Shown: positions 15,826-24,717 of the stretch, piece by piece | Position numbering within the stretch: position 1 is the first letter of the stretch | How the letters are laid out: every line of letters starts with the position of its first letter | From: an uncultured Eubacteriales bacterium | GTDB lineage: Bacteria > Bacillota > Clostridia > Oscillospirales > CAG-272 | Direction of reading: 5' to 3' | DNA: 51,618 nt | Assembly: GCA_900546315.1 (NCBI GenBank) | Contig: URCP01000009.1 | Span: 1 to 51,618 of the forward strand | The notes under the pieces: model-generated | The model's input: only the letters and a program-made list of their open reading frames with translations | Databases searched by the model: none | Told to the model about the DNA's origin: nothing | Position numbers and translations under genes: made by a program

Positions 15826-17346
15826 ATGAAAATGAATGGTTTCAATCCCGCGACGACAAGAAAGCTCAAATACGGAGCTCTCGCCATAGTGCTGACGGCA
15901 ATAGTCATCGCGGCTGTCATAATCTTCAACGCGATCTTCTCTTCACTGGTCTATAAGTACAACTGGTACGTGGACATGACCAAGGAGGGCGTTTACGGTC
16001 TCTCCGACGCCGGGCGCGCTATGCTCGACGACATCACCGAGCCGATAAATATCATTTTCTGCGAGCCGTATGACGACCTTGAGAGTGACGCGGCGATGAA
16101 GATGATTTTCTCACTCGTCAAGGAGATGGCGGCGTCCTATGACAACATCACCTATGAGTATATCGACATAATCAAGAACCCGACGGCGGTCACGAAGTAC
16201 AAGACGACGACCGTCTCGAATATCAAGACCACCAACGTCATCGTCGAGAGCGGCACTGAGTTCAGAAACTTCTCGGCTCAGGCGTTCTTCGTCTCGAACG
16301 AGTCCGGCAAGACCTGGGCGTTCAACGGCGAGCTGAAGTTCATATCCGCCATGATTCAGGTGACCCAGGCGGAGACTCCGATATGCTACATCACCAATAC
16401 TCACGGTGAGTCGCTGACAGCGGATTTCTCATCGCTTCTCTCTCTTGTTGACAGCGCGGGCTTTGAGCTTCGTACGATCGATCTCACGAAGGAAGATATC
16501 GACCCGGACGCGCGTCTTCTGATAATCAATAACCCGCGCTATGATTTCGAGGGCATCTCCGAGGACACAAAGGGCAGAAAGTCAGAGATCGAGAAGATCG
16601 ACGACTTCCTTGACGGCTTCGGCAACCTGATGGTGTTCAAGGATCCCGACACCGGCGAGCTCCCCGAGCTTGAGGAGTTCCTTTCCGAGTGGGGCATACA
16701 GTTCGACAATTCGCTGCTCAAGGATCCGTCGAGCTCTCTTGACGTCGAGCATTACTCGCTCGTCGGCGATTATCCGATCGCGCTCAACTCTAGCAACACG
16801 ACGGCTGAGAACGCCGTGTATGATCCGGACGCTCTCGGCGCGTCTCTCGTCAGCTCGATGACCAATACCGGCACGCCGCCGAAGACGGTCGTCAAGTACG
16901 CGAGCCCGATCAACCGCCTCTGGGATTCCAAGGACGGAAGAATGACCTCGACGGTTCTCTACACTTCGTCGAACGCCGAGAAGTATGTCGACGGAACGAA
17001 GGTCGAGACCGGAAAGTATCCGTTGATCGTACTCTCGCGTGAGTCGAGATATATTGACAACACACCGCATTATTCCTACGTTTTCGCCTGCGGTTCGCAG
17101 TACCTCGCGTCGACCGATTATGTCGGCCGCGGCGCTTACGGAAACAGCGATATCGTTTACGCCATGATGCGTACGATGGGCAAGAAGCAGGTTCCGGTCG
17201 ACCTTAAATTCAAGGTCTTTGACGACGAGTCGCTCGATATAACCACCCAGGAAGCAACCAACTGGACGATATTCCTGACGGCGGTCATTCCGGCGGGCTT
17301 CCTTGTCGCGGGCGTCGTCGTATGGCTCAGGAGAAAACACGCATGA
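15826..17346 (+). CDS. GldG-like ABC transporter auxiliary protein
   Basis: This 506-residue protein has an N-terminal helix (about 13-37, LAIVLTAIVIAAVIIFNAIFS), a long extracytoplasmic part, and a C-terminal helix just before WLRRKHA. The extracellular part starts with YVDMTKEGVYGLSDAGRAML, typical of the GldG / 'ABC-type uncharacterised transport system' domain, and contains an inner segment (LIINNPRYDFEG...) like the DUF4350/GATase-like fold. It follows a GGAGGTAAA ribosome site. Its TGA overlaps the ATG of the next gene (ATGA). The likely role is a non-enzymatic partner of the exporter; the target is unknown. Confidence 0.87.
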   Translation: MKMNGFNPATTRKLKYGALAIVLTAIVIAAVIIFNAIFSSLVYKYNWYVDMTKEGVYGLSDAGRAMLDDITEPINIIFCEPYDDLESDAAMKMIFSLVKEMAASYDNITYEYIDIIKNPTAVTKYKTTTVSNIKTTNVIVESGTEFRNFSAQAFFVSNESGKTWAFNGELKFISAMIQVTQAETPICYITNTHGESLTADFSSLLSLVDSAGFELRTIDLTKEDIDPDARLLIINNPRYDFEGISEDTKGRKSEIEKIDDFLDGFGNLMVFKDPDTGELPELEEFLSEWGIQFDNSLLKDPSSSLDVEHYSLVGDYPIALNSSNTTAENAVYDPDALGASLVSSMTNTGTPPKTVVKYASPINRLWDSKDGRMTSTVLYTSSNAEKYVDGTKVETGKYPLIVLSRESRYIDNTPHYSYVFACGSQYLASTDYVGRGAYGNSDIVYAMMRTMGKKQVPVDLKFKVFDDESLDITTQEATNWTIFLTAVIPAGFLVAGVVVWLRRKHA

Positions 17347-18959
17347 ACGAAGAAAACAAGAATTATTCTACAAAGGAAGAGGAAGAAGCTGAGGCAAAGG
17401 CGAAGAGCGAATCCACGCTCTTTGCCGCCCCCGCTCCTGAATCCGCGAATATCTCGAAGAAGCAGAAGCAGACGGCGTCGAAGCGCAGAAAGAAGACTAT
17501 CATCATAATGGCGGTGATAGTCGCCGCCGCGATATGCGCGTACTTTTTCGTGGTGCTCCCGCTCGTCAATTACGTCGAGGAGGTCACGAAGGAGACGGTC
17601 AAGCTGCTTGACGGCGAGGTGCTCGGCACCAATGACCGCGTTATGCTCTTCGAGAAGGAAGAGAGAAGCAATATCCAGTCGATAGACGTCCACAACTCCA
17701 CCGGAGAATGGGGCTTCTATTATGACGATAAGGACGAGAGCTTCTATGTCACCGGTTATCCGGAGGCTCCGTACGACAAGGAGAAGATATCCTCCCTGTT
17801 CGTCAGCTGCGGCTACACGCTTTCGATGACGAGGGTCACTGAGGATTGCGAGGATATGTCCGAGTTCGGGCTTGCCGACAGCGACAACCCGGCGTACTAT
17901 ACGCTGACGACGCGCGACGGCAAGACGCATACGGTTTATATCGGAAGCAAGATCCCGACCGGAGCCGGCTATTACGTGCGCTATAAGGGCAGAAACGCCG
18001 TGTACGTTCTTGATTCGACGATAGGCGACACGGTGCTTCAGCCGCTTGAGAATATGATCACGCCGATGCTCGCGCTCCCGATGAACACGAACGATTACTT
18101 CACGATCAAGAATTTCGCGGTCATGAAGGGCGATGAGATCACGGTGCTGATCACATATCTCGATGAGGAGGAGAAGGCTGCCGAGGCGGCGATGGGCTCA
18201 TATAAGATGCTTGCGCCCGCGAACTATACGGTCAACGACTCCAACTATTCTGTCGCGCTCGAGCAGCTGACGAATTTCCAGGGCACGAGCACTCTCGCGT
18301 ATGATCCGACCGAGGAGGAACTGAAGGAATATGGCCTTCTCGAACCGGCCTTCAGTGTTTACTATGAGTATCAGGGCGTACAGCAGACGATAGTTTTCAG
18401 CGAGATGAATGAGAACGGCAATTATTATGCCTACTCGCTGCTCTTCAATCTGATAACCGAGGTTGACGGTCACAGCATGGAGTGGATCGACTGGGATCTC
18501 ATAAAATGGGTTGACGAGCCGATATTCATGATGAACATCAATGATGTCAGGACTATCACGGTTGACAGCGAGACTGCGACCAGAGTATTTGATCTTGAGG
18601 GCGAGGCTCAGGAGCTTGTCGTCACTGAGCGTGACACAGGGTTCAAGCCGGAGGTCAAGAATTTCCGTCAGTTCTATAAGACGCTGCTTTCGGTGTATAT
18701 GCAGGATTATGTCGGAATGACCGAGGAGGAGATCGCGGCGCTTGATGATTCGAAGGATCTATATATGACCCTGACGATCGAGACCCGTGCCGGTGTCACG
18801 CATGTCTATAAGGTTTACCCGTATTCAACCCGCCGCGCGTACTACACGGTGGACGGCAAGGGTGAGTTCTACATTCTGAGGGATATGGCGACAAAGATCA
18901 TAACCGACGCCGAGAAGGTAATGACGAACGAGGTCATAGATTCCGAGGCGCACAGTTAA
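17343..18959 (+). CDS. DUF4340 domain-containing membrane protein
   Basis: This is the fourth gene of the Gld-like operon. An acidic, low-complexity cytoplasmic N-terminus (about 35 residues rich in E, K and A) is followed by one helix (TIIIMAVIVAAAICAYFFVV) and a long extracytoplasmic domain. That domain has a DUF4340 pattern, for example YPEAPYDKEKISSLFVSC, YTLTTRDGKTHTVYIGSKIPTGAGYYVR and YAYSLLFNLI. An upstream ATG at 17322 is in frame, but the ATG at 17343 is preferred: it overlaps the previous stop (ATGA) and has AGGAG nine bases upstream. The protein is 538 residues. DUF4340 proteins commonly sit beside GldG-like genes, so a joint envelope role is likely. Confidence 0.87.
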   Translation: MNEENKNYSTKEEEEAEAKAKSESTLFAAPAPESANISKKQKQTASKRRKKTIIIMAVIVAAAICAYFFVVLPLVNYVEEVTKETVKLLDGEVLGTNDRVMLFEKEERSNIQSIDVHNSTGEWGFYYDDKDESFYVTGYPEAPYDKEKISSLFVSCGYTLSMTRVTEDCEDMSEFGLADSDNPAYYTLTTRDGKTHTVYIGSKIPTGAGYYVRYKGRNAVYVLDSTIGDTVLQPLENMITPMLALPMNTNDYFTIKNFAVMKGDEITVLITYLDEEEKAAEAAMGSYKMLAPANYTVNDSNYSVALEQLTNFQGTSTLAYDPTEEELKEYGLLEPAFSVYYEYQGVQQTIVFSEMNENGNYYAYSLLFNLITEVDGHSMEWIDWDLIKWVDEPIFMMNINDVRTITVDSETATRVFDLEGEAQELVVTERDTGFKPEVKNFRQFYKTLLSVYMQDYVGMTEEEIAALDDSKDLYMTLTIETRAGVTHVYKVYPYSTRRAYYTVDGKGEFYILRDMATKIITDAEKVMTNEVIDSEAHS

Positions 18960-18964
18960 AAAAG

Positions 18965-18997
18965 AGCAGGGCACTGTGAAAGGTGCTCTGCTTTTTG
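18965..18997 (+). terminator. intrinsic terminator of the Gld-like operon
   Basis: AGCAGGGCAC and GTGCTCTGCT form a 10-bp stem with one G-U pair, followed by TTTTT, six bases after the DUF4340 stop codon. Confidence 0.85.
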
Positions 18998-19020
18998 TGA
19001 ATAAAGTTTTTTGAGGGGGT

Positions 19021-19056
19021 GCAGGGGGAACTTTTTTTCAAAAAAGTTCCCCCTGC
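19021..19056. repeat. long perfect hairpin, REP-like intergenic element
   Basis: GCAGGGGGAACTTTTTT (19021-19037) and its exact complement (19040-19056) are separated by two bases. The preceding TTTTTTGAGGGGGT repeats part of the arm. The 17-bp stem with almost no loop sits between the operon terminator and the TerB gene promoter. It resembles dispersed elements I have seen in Oscillospirales genomes, but only one copy is in this window. Confidence 0.65.
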
Positions 19057-19068
19057 AAAAACTCTGCC

Positions 19069-19097
19069 TTGACATTGGCTGAATAATGTGATAAAAT
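19069..19097 (+). promoter_or_regulatory. strong sigma-A promoter of the TerB/ATPase/helicase cluster
   Basis: TTGACA (19069-19074), 17-bp spacer, TAAAAT (19092-19097) with TG at 19089-19090 (extended -10). The presumed +1 lies some 50 bp before the TTG start codon. Confidence 0.8.
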
Positions 19098-19156
19098 AGT
19101 ATAATAAGATATTGTTCCGGAGGCTGATAAAACAGCCGTGAAAGGTGGTGCGCAGG

Positions 19157-20974
19157 TTGGACAAAAAGAAGGACGGGGAGAAGAGGATCCCGACGCTTGA
19201 CGATATAGACGATTTCTGGGATCTTGACAGTCTTTTGCCGCAGAGGCGGCCGGTGGATCCGGCGCGGCGCGTGAATACTGATACGGTAGAGCTTGAGATC
19301 GGACGGACGACTGAGACCGGTGGGACGCCGATTCCTGAGCGTACGGGACCGGTTCCGAGGAGGGACGGGGCGTATTCTAAGACGTTTTCGGGTGAGCCTG
19401 TGGCGTCATCGCCGCGCGATGAGGCGAGACGGCTCAGGGAGTTGTCTATGAAGACGCGGGCGAAGCAGAATGAGCCGGTGCCGCTTGAGCCTTATCTTGT
19501 CTATGAGCCGGAGAACAGTGTCATAAAGCGTGTGTCTGTCGCGAAGTGGAAGACGACTTACCGGTTCTATGAGCGGTTCCGTCCGGACGCCGAGCGGCTT
19601 TGGGACAGGACGTCGTCGGAGTGCGCTCCGGTGTCGTTTTTCTCGTATATACCGCAGTATAATCAGCTCAGTTATTCGCAGATGAAGTGGTATCTGTATT
19701 GGCGCTCTGAGGTCAGGCAGGGGAGATATCCGCGGACGGATTACAGTTATATATTGCTTTATATTTATGAGATACTGAATTGTCCGAATCTTGTCCCGCC
19801 GGAGACTGGGATCGGTCTGCTGGTCGATATCTGGCTTCAGTACAGGTCGAGGTATCCGCGGATTGACAGTTATCTCGCGGAGTGGGTGTGCGATTACTGC
19901 CTGATAAATCAGCTTCCGTGTCCGTCGGAGCGGCTCGCGGGGATTTCGGGAGAGGTCGTCGCCGCGGCGGCGTTCAAGGAGTTCTACATGACGCCGGCTC
20001 CGGGTGAGGAGACGTCGTCGCTGTTCCTGTCCTATTCGTCGAATTATGATTGGCGGACGAGCAGGTATGTCACGAAGGATAATATAAATCTGTTTTCGAA
20101 GCATATCGCCGCGGCGTTCGATAAGGTCAACCGCGAGGTTTTCTCGAGGGACGGCGGGCAGATGAAGTCCTGTGTGACGACGGTGACCAGAGACGCTTAC
20201 GCCGGCGCGCTGTGTGTCTTTGACATGAAGCGGAGCATTACCGTGGAATATCTGTCCTACACGCGCTCTCCGGGGTTCAGGTTCGCGGTGACTGACGTCA
20301 TAAAGTACTGTGAGAATCGTGTGCGGATGGCGCTCGGAATAAAGTCGAGGCTCAAAGTCGAGAATATCACGGATGAGATGCGGAGGTGCGTCGACGAGTA
20401 CTTCGACGAGAACCTACCGGCGTATAAAAACGAAAAGAAGAGAAAGACCACCGATGCCGAAGCCGTGAATGAGTATGATAAGCTCTACGAGCCTGTCACG
20501 AGTGATTTCTCACTTGAAAGGGCGCGCGGCATAGAGCGCGATTCGTGGAGTACTACAGACAGACTGACGTCGATGCTGTCTGATGAACCTGAACACACGG
20601 ACAGTGAACCCGCGTTGCCGGAAGAGCCGGTACAATCGACAGTGTCGGAAAAATCAGATGATTCTGTTGATGAGCCCGAAAAACACGCCGCACCGGCAAT
20701 GCCTGAAACTTCCGCTGACAGCGATGATGAGTTCGCGGTTCTTATAGCGTCGCTCGATGAGACGTCGATAAAGGCTTTGCGTCTGCTCGCGGGCGGCGAC
20801 GCTTCCGGTGTCTTTACAGCGGCGTCGGAGAGCGGAATGCTCGCGGACGCGCTCGCGGACAGGATCAACGAGACCGCGTACGACATTATCGGAGACAGCG
20901 TTATAGAGCCGGATGGCGGCGGATACAGACTGATAAGCGATTATGAGGGAGATATAAAAAGATGCCTGAAATGA
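19157..20974 (+). CDS. TerB_N and TerB_C domain protein of a BREX/Ter-like three-gene cluster
   Basis: This is a large soluble protein with no known catalytic site. After a charged, low-complexity N-terminus it has a TerB_N-type domain at about residues 110-330, marked by FFSYIPQYNQLSYSQMKW, YLYWRSEVRQGRYPRTDYSY and ILLYIYEILN. A linker rich in S, D, E and P (about 450-535) leads to a TerB_C-like end containing ADRINETAYDIIGDSVIE. The central metal-binding TerB domain is not obvious. Two GTGs (19145, 19148) are in frame, but the TTG at 19157 (MDKKKDGEKRIPTLDD) is the one with AAAGGTGG at proper spacing. Its stop overlaps the ATPase gene by 13 bases. Comparative work on Ter systems linked TerB_N proteins to ATPase/helicase DNA-processing genes. 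The domain call is by pattern only. Confidence 0.8.
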   Translation: MDKKKDGEKRIPTLDDIDDFWDLDSLLPQRRPVDPARRVNTDTVELEIGRTTETGGTPIPERTGPVPRRDGAYSKTFSGEPVASSPRDEARRLRELSMKTRAKQNEPVPLEPYLVYEPENSVIKRVSVAKWKTTYRFYERFRPDAERLWDRTSSECAPVSFFSYIPQYNQLSYSQMKWYLYWRSEVRQGRYPRTDYSYILLYIYEILNCPNLVPPETGIGLLVDIWLQYRSRYPRIDSYLAEWVCDYCLINQLPCPSERLAGISGEVVAAAAFKEFYMTPAPGEETSSLFLSYSSNYDWRTSRYVTKDNINLFSKHIAAAFDKVNREVFSRDGGQMKSCVTTVTRDAYAGALCVFDMKRSITVEYLSYTRSPGFRFAVTDVIKYCENRVRMALGIKSRLKVENITDEMRRCVDEYFDENLPAYKNEKKRKTTDAEAVNEYDKLYEPVTSDFSLERARGIERDSWSTTDRLTSMLSDEPEHTDSEPALPEEPVQSTVSEKSDDSVDEPEKHAAPAMPETSADSDDEFAVLIASLDETSIKALRLLAGGDASGVFTAASESGMLADALADRINETAYDIIGDSVIEPDGGGYRLISDYEGDIKRCLK

Positions 20975-22353
20975 ATCACACGAAAATCCCGAAAAGGGTA
21001 CTCTCCGGGCTTCTCGCCTCAATTTCGGCGGGAGTCGTGCCGCGTATGGGCGCGCCATATATTGCGATCGGGAGAAACGACGAGATAGAAGCGCTGCTCG
21101 GCGACCTCGAGGCGGTGAGCGACGGCGGCGGCTCGATGCGCTTCATAATCGGAAAGTACGGAAGCGGAAAGAGCTTCCTGATCCAGCTTGTGCGCGGCTT
21201 CGCGCTCGAGAAGGGCTTCATCACGGCGGACGCCGACCTGTCTCCGGAAAGACGCATCTGCGGCGCGAAGGGAACCGGAATCGCGACCTACCGCGAGCTG
21301 ATACGCAACCTCGCGTCGAGGTCTTCGCCGGACGGCGGCGCTTTTCCGCAGATAATCGCGAGATGGCTGTCCGATCTGCAATCGCAGACGGCGGGAGAGG
21401 GTCTCGAGATAGGTTCGGACGCATTCACGAGGAGTCTGACCGAAAAAATATTCCGCACGGCGCGGTCGCTTGAGTCACAGATCGGCGGTTTTGATTTCGC
21501 GTCGGTCATAACGGCGTATTACAAGGCGTACCTCGCGGGAGATGAGGAGAAGAAGTCCGCGTGCCTCAGGTGGCTGCGCGGTGAATATTCCACGAAGACT
21601 GAGGCGAGAAACGCCGTCGGAGTGCCGCTCGGCGGGATAATCGACGACGAGAACTGGTATGAGTATATAAAGCTGCTCGCGGTGTTCTTCCGCCATATCG
21701 GTTACCGGGGATTTGTCGTGTTCATCGATGAGTGCGTGAATCTCTATAAGATAACGAACAGGATATCGCGGGAGAACAACTACGAAAAGCTGCTCTCGAT
21801 GTTCAACGACACGCTTCAGGGCAAAGCTGAGGGACTCGCGCTGATATTCGGCGGAACGCCGCAGTTTCTCGAGGACACAAGGCGCGGACTGTTCAGCTAT
21901 GAGGCGCTTCGAAGTCGTCTGTCCGACGGACAGTTCCAGAAGGCGGGCTACAAGAATCTGATCGGTCCGGTAATAAGGCTGCGCCGTCTGTCTGACGATG
22001 AGCTCTTCGCGCTGATCGCGAGGATAACTAACCTGCACGCTCAGAACTACAACTGGAAGCCGAGAGTGACCGACGAGGACATGGCGGCGTTTCTGAAGAT
22101 CTGCCTTGAGCGCGCCGGGGCGGACACGCTTATAACACCGCGCGAGATTATACGCGACTATATGACCGTGCTGAATATCCTCTTCCAGAACCCGGAGACG
22201 ACTTTCTCCGATGTCGTCGGAAGCGGCGTTGTCAGCCTGAAGCACGGAGACAACGATGACGATAAGGTCATAGGCGACGACAAGCCGGAGACCGGAGAGA
22301 CGAAAAAGCCTTCCGTGTCCGGAGGGATAAGCTTTGACGACATAGAATTGTGA
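20962..22353 (+). CDS. BrxD-like P-loop ATP-binding protein
   Basis: This 463-residue STAND/AAA-like ATPase resembles BrxD of type 2 BREX phage defence systems (formerly DUF2791). The N-terminal region RVLSGLLASISAGVVPRMGAPYIAIGRNDEI is the family beginning. Walker A GKYGSGKS is at residues 64-71 and Walker B FVVFIDEC near 251-258. Arginine-rich sensor segments include RLSDGQFQKAGYKN and VIRLRRLSDDEL. The C-terminal part with ITPREIIRDYMTVLNIL looks winged-helix-like, and a charged tail ends in ISFDDIEL. The start at 20962 has GGAG 10 bases upstream; a second ATG at 20971 overlaps the previous stop (ATGA). A helicase gene follows after 29 bases. BREX marker genes (pglX, pglZ, brxA, brxB, brxC) are absent here. 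Confidence 0.85.
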   Translation: MPEMNHTKIPKRVLSGLLASISAGVVPRMGAPYIAIGRNDEIEALLGDLEAVSDGGGSMRFIIGKYGSGKSFLIQLVRGFALEKGFITADADLSPERRICGAKGTGIATYRELIRNLASRSSPDGGAFPQIIARWLSDLQSQTAGEGLEIGSDAFTRSLTEKIFRTARSLESQIGGFDFASVITAYYKAYLAGDEEKKSACLRWLRGEYSTKTEARNAVGVPLGGIIDDENWYEYIKLLAVFFRHIGYRGFVVFIDECVNLYKITNRISRENNYEKLLSMFNDTLQGKAEGLALIFGGTPQFLEDTRRGLFSYEALRSRLSDGQFQKAGYKNLIGPVIRLRRLSDDELFALIARITNLHAQNYNWKPRVTDEDMAAFLKICLERAGADTLITPREIIRDYMTVLNILFQNPETTFSDVVGSGVVSLKHGDNDDDKVIGDDKPETGETKKPSVSGGISFDDIEL

Positions 22354-22382
22354 GATTCTGAACAAGATCAGGAGGTGCCGTA

Positions 22383-24713
22383 ATGAGGGACGACGAGATA
22401 TTCTACCGGTTCACACCGTTCATACAGGATTACATCTATCAGAACGGCTGGAAGGATCTCAGAGAGGTGCAGATCGCCGCGGCTAAGGCGATATTTGAGA
22501 CGGACAGGAATCTGCTGCTCTCATCCTCCACCGCGTCAGGAAAGACCGAGGCGGCGTTCTTCCCGATAATCTCCCTGATGTGCGAGGATATGCCGAAGAG
22601 CGTCGGCGCCCTGTATATAGCGCCGCTCAAGAGCCTGATAAACGACCAGTTCCTGCGGCTCGACGAGCTGCTAGACATGACAGGCATCCCTGTCTTTCAC
22701 TGGCACGGCGACGTCGCGCAGTCGCACAAGGCGAAGCTGCTGAAGGATCCGCAGGGGATACTCCAGATAACGCCGGAGTCGCTCGAGAGCCTGCTTATGA
22801 ACCGCTCGAACGACATCGTGCGGCTGTTCGGCGACCTTCGGTTCATCGTGATCGACGAGATACACACGCTGACCGGCACCGACCGTGGAAATCAGATAAT
22901 ATGCCAGCTCGTTCGGCTCGCGAGACTGATCGGTCGTGTGCCGCGCAGGATAGGGCTTTCCGCGACAATAGGGGACGCGCGCCTCGCGGCTGACTGGCTC
23001 GGCGGCGGAACGGGAGTTGAGACTGTCGTTCCGAAGATAGAAGAGAGCGTGACGCGCTGGCGGCTCGGGATGGAGCATTTCTTCATCCAGGGCGAGAATT
23101 TTGACCAGAGCCACGATTTCGCTGACGGAAACCCGACCGGCGGCGCCATTGTCACGGAGAATGCCGGAGATATATCCGCGAAGCCTGACAAAACAGAAAC
23201 CGCCGAGAATGATACTTCTTCTGACGGAAAGTCATCCGGCAGGGTCGAGATTGATCCCGGATATGAGTATATATACGACTGCGTCAAGGGCAAGAAAGCG
23301 ATAATCTTCTCGAACTCCCGCGAGGAGACCGAGTATGTCACGGCGACGATGCGGCAGATAGCCGACAATCGCGGCGACCGGGACAATTTCCTCATCCATC
23401 ACGGAAACCTCTCCGCGTCGATACGTGAGGAAGCGGAATCCAAAATGAAGGACGACGAACTGAAAAATGTCGTCTGCGCGACCGTCACAATGGAGCTCGG
23501 GATAGATATTGGCAGGCTCGAGCGCATTGTGCAGAACGACGCGCCGAACTCGGTCTCGAGCTTTTTACAGAGGCTCGGCCGGTCGGGACGCCGCGGGACA
23601 CCGCCGGAGATGATGATGGTCTTCCGCGAGGAGAATCCGCTTCCGAACGCGCCGCTCCCGCAGCTGATACCGTGGGGCTTTCTGCGCGCCATCGCGATCG
23701 TGCAGCTCTATATCGAGGAGCGGTTCATTGAGCCGCCCGTGGTCAAGAAGATGCCGTTCAGTCTCGCGTTCCAGCAGACGCTGAGCACTCTCGCGTCGTC
23801 CGGAGAGCTGACGCCGAAACGTCTGGCGGAGAGGATATTGTCCCTGCCGCCGTTCGCAGAGATCACGAAGGATGACTATAAGACACTGCTCGTCGGTATG
23901 CTCCAGAACGATTTTATCGAGCTGACCGAGGAAAAGGGGCTTATCGTCGGGCTGAAGGGCGAGCGGCTTGTGAACAGCTTCAAGTTCTACGCGGTCTTCA
24001 AGGACAGCGAGGATTACACGGTTAGATGTGAATCGGATGAGATCGGAACGATAACCACTCCGCCGCCGGTCGGCGACAGGTTCGCGCTCGCCGGAAGGGT
24101 CTGGGAGGTAGAGGAGCTCGACGTCGCGAGAAAGCTCATCTACGTGAAGTCGGTAAAAGGCAAGATGGAGGTCTCGTGGCCCGGCGACTACGGCGAGATA
24201 CACACGAAAATTCTCGAGAGAATGCGGAAAGTGCTTGAGGAGGACACGGTATACCCGTACCTCAAGCCGAACGCGAGACACAGGCTCGAGGTTGTGCGCG
24301 CGCTGGCAAGAAATACCGGGATGCTGAGGCATTCGATGGTGTCGCTCGGCGGTTACACGTGGTGCCTGTTCCCATGGCTCGGGACAAGGTCGTTCAGAAC
24401 GCTCAGGAAGTTCATCACACACAATTCCGCGAGATTCAAGCTTTCGAACATGGAGTTCGACGGCTGTTACTATATGATGTTCAAGATGGAGAAGGGCAGC
24501 GACTACGAGTTCATTCATGAGCTCTGCGCGATCGTAAAGAACAGCGGCATAGACAAGTCCGCGCTCGTCAACGTGAACGAGATGCCGGTCTTCGAGAAAT
24601 ATGACGATTTCATCCCCGCGTCGCTGCTCAGACGGCAGTATGAGGCGGACAAGCTGCGCACCGACGAGATAGAGAAGAGACTTCCGCAGATACTGCGGGA
24701 GTATCAGGAATGA
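22383..24713 (+). CDS. DEAD/DEAH superfamily II helicase, BrxHI/Lhr-like
   Basis: This 776-residue superfamily 2 helicase resembles the Lhr-type helicases of BREX (BrxHI). Motif I SSTASGKT is at 48-55, motif Ia APLKSLINDQ near 80, motif II DEIH at 158-161, motif III LSATIG near 192 and motif VI QRLGRSGRRG at 397-406. A probable winged-helix and C-terminal Lhr-like region fill 430-776. Between the two RecA domains (about 236-290) is an insertion rich in D, E, N, S, T and G that looks disordered. The start ATG has AGGAGGTG upstream. It is the third gene of the TerB/ATPase/helicase unit and converges with a small gene 5 bases beyond its stop. Translocation on DNA powered by ATP is the family expectation; the DNA substrate is unknown. 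Confidence 0.93.
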   Translation: MRDDEIFYRFTPFIQDYIYQNGWKDLREVQIAAAKAIFETDRNLLLSSSTASGKTEAAFFPIISLMCEDMPKSVGALYIAPLKSLINDQFLRLDELLDMTGIPVFHWHGDVAQSHKAKLLKDPQGILQITPESLESLLMNRSNDIVRLFGDLRFIVIDEIHTLTGTDRGNQIICQLVRLARLIGRVPRRIGLSATIGDARLAADWLGGGTGVETVVPKIEESVTRWRLGMEHFFIQGENFDQSHDFADGNPTGGAIVTENAGDISAKPDKTETAENDTSSDGKSSGRVEIDPGYEYIYDCVKGKKAIIFSNSREETEYVTATMRQIADNRGDRDNFLIHHGNLSASIREEAESKMKDDELKNVVCATVTMELGIDIGRLERIVQNDAPNSVSSFLQRLGRSGRRGTPPEMMMVFREENPLPNAPLPQLIPWGFLRAIAIVQLYIEERFIEPPVVKKMPFSLAFQQTLSTLASSGELTPKRLAERILSLPPFAEITKDDYKTLLVGMLQNDFIELTEEKGLIVGLKGERLVNSFKFYAVFKDSEDYTVRCESDEIGTITTPPPVGDRFALAGRVWEVEELDVARKLIYVKSVKGKMEVSWPGDYGEIHTKILERMRKVLEEDTVYPYLKPNARHRLEVVRALARNTGMLRHSMVSLGGYTWCLFPWLGTRSFRTLRKFITHNSARFKLSNMEFDGCYYMMFKMEKGSDYEFIHELCAIVKNSGIDKSALVNVNEMPVFEKYDDFIPASLLRRQYEADKLRTDEIEKRLPQILREYQE

Positions 24714-24717
24714 ACAG

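Noticed and set aside
19069..24713. A complete BREX system
   Set aside because: Only BrxD-like and BrxHI-like proteins are present; no pglX, pglZ, brxA, brxB, brxC or brxL gene is seen on either side.
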